DNA from: JAJNBD01 sp964471475
Lineage (GTDB): Bacteria; Pseudomonadota; Gammaproteobacteria; CAISUE01
DNA length: 64,000 nucleotides
Reading direction: 5' to 3'
Assembly: GCA_964471475.1 (NCBI GenBank)
Contig: CAYYFQ010000002.1
Coordinates: forward strand, 81,157-145,156
In this document: piece after piece, positions 58,959 through 64,000 of the stretch
Layout: every line of letters starts with the position of its first letter
How positions within the stretch are numbered: position 1 is the first letter of the stretch
Translations under genes and position numbers: made by a program
The notes under the pieces: generated by a model
What the model saw: only the letters and a program-made list of their open reading frames with translations
Database searches by the model: none
What the model was told of the DNA's origin: nothing

Positions 58959-60206
58959 ATGCGTAAAAAGTTATCCAAAAAAGTTGAAAAAAACCTCTTG
59001 GTAGGTTTAGATATTGGTACTTCCAAAATTGTGACCTTAGTTGGTGAAATAGATGAAGATGGCAAGATAGATTTAATCAGTATTGGCACCCATCCATCTA
59101 AAGGGTTAAAGCGTGGCGTGGTAGTCAATATTGATGCAACGGTTGCGTCCATCCAAAGCGCTGTTGAAATGGCTGAAAATAATGCCGAATGCCAAATTCA
59201 TTCAGCTTATACAGGTATTTCAGGAAGCCATGTCAAGAGTATGAATTCTCACGGCATTGTAGCCATTCGTGATCAAGAAGTGACGCAAGCTGATGTGGAC
59301 CGCGTCTTAGATGCTGCTAAAGCTGTTGCTATTCCCGCGGATCAAAAATTACTTCATGTGCTTCCTCAAGAATATATTATTGACAATCAAGATGGTATTC
59401 GAGAACCTGTCGGCATGTCGGGCGTGCGTTTAGAAGCCAATGTCCATATTGTAACGGGAGCAGTAAGCGCTGCTCAAAATATTATCAAATGTGTCCAACG
59501 TTGTGGATTAGAAGTAGCTGATGTAATTTTAGAGCAGTTGGCTTCAAGTTATGCGGTATTGACAGAAGACGAAAAAGAATTAGGCGTTTGCTTAGTAGAT
59601 ATCGGCGCCGGTACCACGGATATAGCCATCTTTCAAAATGGCGCTATTCGTCATACAGCGGTTATTCCTATTGCGGGGGATCAAGTCACTTCAGACATTG
59701 CCATTGCTTTACGTACACCCTCTGCTAGTGCGGAAGGGATCAAGGTTCGTTATGCCACTGCTTTAGCTGAAGATGTCAAAGCCGAAGAAATGATTGAAAT
59801 TGAAGCGGTTAATGAGCGAGGAGGGCAACCCATCTCTCGTCGTTTATTGGCTCAAATCGTGGAAGCGCGTTATGAAGAAATTTTTAATTTTGTTAAAGCA
59901 GAATTAAAACGTAGTGGTTTTGAGAAACGTATTGCTGCTGGAATTGTGTTAACTGGTGGTGGTGCCGCTGTAGAAGGTGGGCTTATGCTTGCAGAATCTA
60001 TTTTTAAAACACATGTGCGTTTAGGAGTCCCGATGGGAGTTTCTGGCTTGCCAGGTGTGATCCATAATCCTGCCTATGCAACAGGCGTAGGTTTATTACT
60101 TTATGGGCTCCAAGAACAAAACGCGGCTTATCTGAACGAAAATTCTGAACGCGGTCTAAAAGGACTTTTGGGTCGAATGAAAACTTGGTTTAGCGCGAAT
60201 TTTTAA
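58959..60206 (+). CDS. ftsA: FtsA, actin-like cell-division protein
   Basis: It anchors FtsZ to the membrane and recruits the divisome. 'VGLDIGTSKIVTLVGEI', 'SAYTGISGSHV', 'LPQEYIIDNQDGI', 'CLVDIGAGTTDIAIF', 'IVLTGGGAAVEGG' and the C-terminal amphipathic membrane helix 'LLGRMKTWFSANF' are all intact. The length is 415 aa. It is not flanked by ftsQ and ftsZ: upstream lies a repeat and downstream, 2 bp away, a crotonase gene, so it has left the division cluster. Confidence 0.95.
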   Translation: MRKKLSKKVEKNLLVGLDIGTSKIVTLVGEIDEDGKIDLISIGTHPSKGLKRGVVVNIDATVASIQSAVEMAENNAECQIHSAYTGISGSHVKSMNSHGIVAIRDQEVTQADVDRVLDAAKAVAIPADQKLLHVLPQEYIIDNQDGIREPVGMSGVRLEANVHIVTGAVSAAQNIIKCVQRCGLEVADVILEQLASSYAVLTEDEKELGVCLVDIGAGTTDIAIFQNGAIRHTAVIPIAGDQVTSDIAIALRTPSASAEGIKVRYATALAEDVKAEEMIEIEAVNERGGQPISRRLLAQIVEARYEEIFNFVKAELKRSGFEKRIAAGIVLTGGGAAVEGGLMLAESIFKTHVRLGVPMGVSGLPGVIHNPAYATGVGLLLYGLQEQNAAYLNENSERGLKGLLGRMKTWFSANF

Positions 60207-60208
60207 CT

Positions 60209-61018
60209 ATGTTGCCTCAACTGACTAGCTTAGCTTGTGAACATATTCTTGCAGGCGATACAAAGATTTTGCTTGTGCGTCTTAAAAACGCCAATGAGAA
60301 TTATACTTTTTCTGAACAAGTAGTGAACGATTTTTTGAGTTTATTTGGTAGCTTAGATTTTACAGAACCTCTAGCTGCACTAATACTTACCGGATCTGAT
60401 CGTTTTTTTTGCACAGGTGGTGATTTAGAAGCGATGCATCATCGTCGTGCAGGATTGTTTGCAGGCACTTCTTCTGAAATTACCGAAAAGTATCAAAAAG
60501 GTATTCAACTGGTTATTCACACTTTGTACAATTTGCCGATTCCCACTATCGCGGCTATTAACGGAGCTGCAATCGGTGCAGGTCTTGGCTTGGCGCTTGC
60601 TTGTGATTTTCGTTATGCGACGCATAATGCAACACTAGCGGAAAGTTTTACTCGAATTGGTTTAGTAGCGGGAGATGGAGATTGTTGGTTATTGCCAAGG
60701 ATTGTAGGGATGGCTAATGCGATGGCTTTGCTTTTGACGGGCGATTTTATTGATGCCTCAAAAGCGTTGACGATGGGCTTAGTGAATGCGGTTAGTGAAA
60801 AAGAGGTATTACCGCTTGCGATGGAGACGGCAAAAAAAATAGCCAATAACTCCGTTCAAGCTACTCGTGCGATGAAATGGTTATTGCGTGAAAGTATGAA
60901 ACAAAATTTTGAAATTTCTTTAGAGCAAGCGGCACAAATACAAGGTGAGCTACATTTAGGTGAAGACCATCAAGCGCGTGTTGCGGCGTTGTTAAATAAA
61001 ATTAGGAATCCTTTATGA
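60209..61018 (+). CDS. Enoyl-CoA hydratase/isomerase family protein
   Basis: This crotonase-fold protein has 269 aa: 'LILTGSDRFFCTGGDLEAM' (oxyanion hole), 'PTIAAINGAAIGAGLGLALACDFRYA', 'AESFTRIGLVAGDGDCWLLPRIVG', 'ALLLTGDFIDASKALTMGLVN'. The substrate cannot be assigned; the family includes enoyl-CoA hydratases and isomerases. It is coupled to ftsA (2-bp gap) and overlaps the lipoprotein gene by 4 nt. Confidence 0.88.
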   Translation: MLPQLTSLACEHILAGDTKILLVRLKNANENYTFSEQVVNDFLSLFGSLDFTEPLAALILTGSDRFFCTGGDLEAMHHRRAGLFAGTSSEITEKYQKGIQLVIHTLYNLPIPTIAAINGAAIGAGLGLALACDFRYATHNATLAESFTRIGLVAGDGDCWLLPRIVGMANAMALLLTGDFIDASKALTMGLVNAVSEKEVLPLAMETAKKIANNSVQATRAMKWLLRESMKQNFEISLEQAAQIQGELHLGEDHQARVAALLNKIRNPL

Positions 61019-61806
61019 TGATAAATAAAAAAACGCTTTACATTTTGGCACTGGCTACTTTGCTAACAACCGCTTGTGTTCCTGTGGTATTGGTGGGAGC
61101 AGGCGCGACTGCGGGTGCTACTTTAGCGCGTGATGGGCGTACTTTGCAAGCAATGAATGATGATACCAATATTGAATTTGAAGCGAACCAAAAAATAAAA
61201 AGTGCCAAATTAACCGATACCGATACGCATATTACCGTCACTTCGTATAACTATGTGGTGTTGCTCACTGGTGAAGTGCCAAGTGATGCCGTGCGTGCGA
61301 AAGCAGAATCGATGGTGCAAAACATTCCTAAGGTGCGGCGTGTTTATAATATGTTGCAAGTAACGCCTGTAATTGGTGCATTGCAATTAACAGACGATGC
61401 GACTATTTACACTAATATTCGCGCTCGCATGCTCGTCACCTCTAATTTGAATGCTTCTGATTTTAAATGGGTCGTTGAAAACAAAGTTGTCTTTTTGATG
61501 GGATACGCCGATAAAGCAGAAACACAAACAGCCATTGATGTGATTCGCAATAGTGCGGGAGTGAGTCGTGTGATCAATTTGGTACAAATACCTGATGAGT
61601 TTCATTTACCTCCCCAATCTCAAAGCCCGGCTGCTAATGTGACCGTATCTTCACCCTCATCTTCATCGTCGCCAGTGACAGGCACTTCTTCGAATTCGCC
61701 TCCTGCGCCACTTGCCTCACCACCACCTTCAACGACAGCGCCTGCTCAAAATGGCGTAAATACTGGTGCAGTTCCTGAACCTGCGCAAATTTCACCGACT
61801 GCTTAA
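61015..61806 (+). CDS. BON-domain outer-membrane lipoprotein (DolP/YraP-like)
   Basis: The lipobox 'LTTAC' ends a signal peptide (YILALATLLTTAC), giving a lipoprotein. There are two BON domains: about residues 50-120 ('DTHITVTSYNYVVLLTGEVP', 'VRRVYNMLQV') and 125-195 ('KWVVENKVVFLMGYADKAE', 'VSRVINLVQI'). DolP supports outer-membrane integrity. Unlike DolP (about 190 aa), this 263-aa protein has an added Pro/Ser/Ala-rich tail. The overlap with the crotonase gene suggests one transcript. Confidence 0.88.
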   Translation: MMINKKTLYILALATLLTTACVPVVLVGAGATAGATLARDGRTLQAMNDDTNIEFEANQKIKSAKLTDTDTHITVTSYNYVVLLTGEVPSDAVRAKAESMVQNIPKVRRVYNMLQVTPVIGALQLTDDATIYTNIRARMLVTSNLNASDFKWVVENKVVFLMGYADKAETQTAIDVIRNSAGVSRVINLVQIPDEFHLPPQSQSPAANVTVSSPSSSSSPVTGTSSNSPPAPLASPPPSTTAPAQNGVNTGAVPEPAQISPTA

Positions 61807-61812
61807 TTTGTT

Positions 61813-62577
61813 ATGTCTCAACTGTTGATTCATAAAGAGGAGCGTGGAGTCGTTCATCTTACTCTTAATCGCGAAGCTAAACGCAATGCTTTTGATGATG
61901 TGCTCATTGCAGAATTTGTTGAAGCGCTCACAGCATTAGCGGCGGATACTACGGTTAAAGTGCTGGTATTAAAAGGTGCGGGCTCTGTATTTTGTGCGGG
62001 GGCAGATCTTAATTGGATGCAACGGATGGCACAGTATACATTCGAGCAAAACCAGCAAGATGCGGATCAACTCGCAGAATTGATGTATCGCTTGAATGCG
62101 ATGCCTCAACCTGTGATTGCTGTGGTGCAAGGTGCCGCTTTCGCAGGAGGGATGGGGTTACTCGCATGCTGCGATATAGTATTGGCGACGCCTGAAACAC
62201 AATTTTGTTTATCTGAAGTTAAACTAGGGTTAATTCCGGCAGTGATTGCGCCTTTTTTGTTGGCGCGTATGGGTGCAAAAGCAACTCGCCGTTATGCACT
62301 TACCGCAGAAATATTTTCAGCACAAGAAGCTAAAGCCATGCACTTAATCGACGAGATAGTCGAGGATCGACAACTTCAAGAACGCAGCGAAATACTTGTT
62401 CAACAATTATTGAAAAACTCTTCCGCTGCTATGCAAGCAATGAAATCTTTGCTGCGTGATATCGATCCTCTTTTGCCAGCAGTGCGGGAAAAATGTGTGC
62501 AAGCGATTGCTAAATGTCGAGTCTCGCAAGAAGCACAAGAAAGAATGCAAAAATTTTTAACTGAACGAGGAAAATAA
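61813..62577 (+). CDS. Enoyl-CoA hydratase, methylglutaconyl-CoA hydratase-like
   Basis: Crotonase fold, 254 aa: 'VHLTLNREAKRNAFDDVLIA', 'VFCAGADLNWMQRM' (the ADLNWM string is typical of the LiuC/AtuE-type hydratases), 'VIAVVQGAAFAGGMGLLACCDIV' and 'FCLSEVKLGLIPAVIAPFL' (catalytic Glu). The leucine or terpenoid degradation partners are not nearby, so the assignment is to a subfamily, not a pathway. It overlaps pfp by one base. Confidence 0.87.
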   Translation: MSQLLIHKEERGVVHLTLNREAKRNAFDDVLIAEFVEALTALAADTTVKVLVLKGAGSVFCAGADLNWMQRMAQYTFEQNQQDADQLAELMYRLNAMPQPVIAVVQGAAFAGGMGLLACCDIVLATPETQFCLSEVKLGLIPAVIAPFLLARMGAKATRRYALTAEIFSAQEAKAMHLIDEIVEDRQLQERSEILVQQLLKNSSAAMQAMKSLLRDIDPLLPAVREKCVQAIAKCRVSQEAQERMQKFLTERGK

Positions 62578-63845
62578 TGACTAAATCGAAAGCTCGCAAT
62601 GCGTTTTATGCGCAATCTGGTGGTGTTACTGCGGTAATCAATGCTTCTGCTGCTGGTGTGATTGAGACTGCAAAACGTTATAAATCTAAAATTAATAAAA
62701 TTTATGCGGGTAAAGATGGTATTTTAGGGGCACTGCGTGAGGACTTAATCGACGTCAGCAAAGAAAGTCCGAGTGTCTTGAGGGCCTTAGCTTATACACC
62801 AGGAGGAGCTTTTGGTTCTTGCCGTTACAAATTAAAATCCATTGAAAAAAATCGGCGTGAATATGAGCGATTGATTGAAGTATTCAAAGCACATGATATT
62901 GGTTATTTTTTCTACAATGGGGGAGGGGATTCACAAGACACCACACACAAAGTGGCGTTGATGAGTGAAGAAATGGGCTATCCTCTTACGTGTATTGGGA
63001 TTCCGAAAACAGTGGATAATGATTTACCCTTTACTGATAATTGCCCAGGCTTTGCGTCAGTAGCGAAATATGTAGCCGTGTCCATCCGGGAAGCTTCTTT
63101 GGATGTGGCGTCTATGGCCAGTTCTTCTACCAAAGTTTTTATCATGGAAGTTATGGGGCGGCACGCAGGTTGGATTGCGGCAGCCGGTGGCTTAGCTGGT
63201 GAAAAAAAAGGGGATGCTCCTCATATTATTTTATTTCCTGAAATTGCATTTGATGAAGAAAAATTTTTGGCTAAGGTAGATGAAACAGTAAAAAAATATG
63301 GTTTTTGCTCAATCGTCGTTTCAGAAGGGGTACGCAATAAAGACGGTCAATTTTTATCCGAAACTGGCCTAAGAGATGCATTTGGTCATGCGCAGTTAGG
63401 AGGAGCTGCTCCTGTAATTGCGAATTTGATTCGCGATAAATTAAGGTATAAATATCACTACGCCATTGCCGATTATTTGCAAAGAGCGGCGCGGCATATT
63501 TCTTCTAAAGTGGATGTGGAACATGCTTATGCTTTAGGTGAGGCAGCGGTTAAATTGGCCATGCAAGGGATTACTGGCGTAATGCCCATTATCAAACGTA
63601 CGAAAGATGCACCCTATCGCTGGAAAATTGATTACGTGCCTCTTGAATCTGTGGCGAATCAAGAAAAAATGATGCCAAGAAACTTCATCACGTCCGATGG
63701 ATTTGGTATCACCGAAGCTTGCAAAAAATATTTGTCCCCGTTGATTCAAGGTGAGGCTTATCCTCCCTATGAGAAAGGCTTGCCAAAATATGTTACTTTG
63801 AAAAAAGTGTTGGTAAAAAAGAAGTGCAAAGCGTTTACTGTCTAA
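62577..63845 (+). CDS. pfp: PPi-dependent 6-phosphofructokinase
   Basis: It phosphorylates fructose-6-phosphate reversibly using pyrophosphate. 'GGVTAVINASAAGVI', 'FYNGGGDSQDTTHKVA' (substrate/PPi loop, Asp in place of the ATP-type Gly), 'IGIPKTVDNDLPFTDNCPGF' (catalytic Asp and the PPi-specific Lys) and 'EVMGRHAGWIAAAGGLA' show the PPi-dependent type. The length of 422 aa is normal for this class. It is the last gene of the ftsA-ech-BON-ech-pfp run. Confidence 0.92.
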   Translation: MTKSKARNAFYAQSGGVTAVINASAAGVIETAKRYKSKINKIYAGKDGILGALREDLIDVSKESPSVLRALAYTPGGAFGSCRYKLKSIEKNRREYERLIEVFKAHDIGYFFYNGGGDSQDTTHKVALMSEEMGYPLTCIGIPKTVDNDLPFTDNCPGFASVAKYVAVSIREASLDVASMASSSTKVFIMEVMGRHAGWIAAAGGLAGEKKGDAPHIILFPEIAFDEEKFLAKVDETVKKYGFCSIVVSEGVRNKDGQFLSETGLRDAFGHAQLGGAAPVIANLIRDKLRYKYHYAIADYLQRAARHISSKVDVEHAYALGEAAVKLAMQGITGVMPIIKRTKDAPYRWKIDYVPLESVANQEKMMPRNFITSDGFGITEACKKYLSPLIQGEAYPPYEKGLPKYVTLKKVLVKKKCKAFTV

Positions 63846-63897
63846 AAGTGCGTATCGCTATATCGAAACAAAATTAATGAAACAAGATAGCACATAT

Positions 63898-64000
63898 AGC
63901 CTTTAAGATTTAGTTTCAGACAAGGCGCAAGTGAATGAGTCGAGGGAGTGTACATAGACGTACATGACCGAAGGCGAATGAACTTGCAACACCGTATGAA
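63898..64000. repeat. Inverted exact copy of palindromic module 1 (cut by window end)
   Basis: All 103 bases are identical to the reverse complement of 36858-36960, starting with AGCCTTTAAG and containing GTACATAGACGTACATGA. The remaining 17 bp would lie past the window. It begins 52 bp after the pfp stop; nothing else is seen in between. Confidence 0.9.

Noticed and set aside
1..64000. CRISPR array
   Set aside because: No series of evenly spaced direct repeats with unique spacers was found; repeats present are dispersed palindromes.

Overview
The window looks like part of the chromosome of a gammaproteobacterium of the order Legionellales (Coxiella/Rickettsiella/Legionella relatives), probably host-associated. 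This is inferred from an AT-rich sequence, a ubiJ-ubiB pair, a ~1600-residue NAD-glutamate dehydrogenase, neighbouring tolC and isoaspartyl-methyltransferase-like genes, a CsrA paralogue, thiamine salvage rather than thiamine synthesis, a quinol nitric oxide reductase, and several large secreted- or effector-like proteins of unknown family. No 16S rRNA gene is present, so the genus cannot be fixed.

Layout. 1-0.8 kb: end of a hypothetical gene. 0.9-10.2 kb: a segment bounded by a 128-bp direct repeat that contains the 3' part of tRNA-Arg(TCG). The intact tRNA is at the right end and a 46-nt fragment at the left. Between them lie an AbiE-type toxin-antitoxin pair, birA and a complete late biotin pathway (bioDCHFB on the minus strand, divergent bioA, with a BirA-operator-like site between). 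10.3-15.7 kb: an AAA/DUF4143 ATPase, ubiJ-ubiB, tRNA-Pro(CGG), mlaA and a secreted proline-rich protein. 15.7-23.9 kb: an accessory region with a 966-residue protein, palindromic repeats, an ISAs1-like transposase, a broken IS1111-type (IS110 family) element and a 731-residue proline-rich protein with a duplicated domain. 24-36.5 kb: core metabolism and envelope genes (ispB-sucDC, NAD-GDH, cytochrome c1, sspB, obgE, tolC, isoaspartyl methyltransferase family). 36.5-43 kb: nested palindromic repeats, csrA, a CI-like repressor, a queuosine-precursor transporter, a CpdA-like phosphoesterase, an MFS carrier, and then a gene graveyard with at least two decayed coding remnants.

43-45.6 kb: a TPP riboswitch controlling thiM-thiE-thiD, with its aptamer split by a 145-bp palindromic element. 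45.7-50.4 kb: a 712-residue membrane protein and norZ. 50.4-58.6 kb: a yggX-lipB-truB-lysE-ribF run, rpmG/rpmB, a glycerophosphodiesterase, dusA-dsbD and a small zinc-binding Trm112-type protein, interspersed with copies of a 121-147 bp palindromic element. 59-63.8 kb: an ftsA gene away from ftsQ and ftsZ, two crotonase genes flanking a BON-domain lipoprotein, and PPi-type phosphofructokinase. The last 103 bases are an exact inverted copy of a repeat module at 36.9 kb.

Points most worth following up: the tRNA-bounded biotin island; the palindromic element inside the thiamine riboswitch; the near-invariant palindromic module family; and the duplicated-domain protein truncated by a nonsense change.
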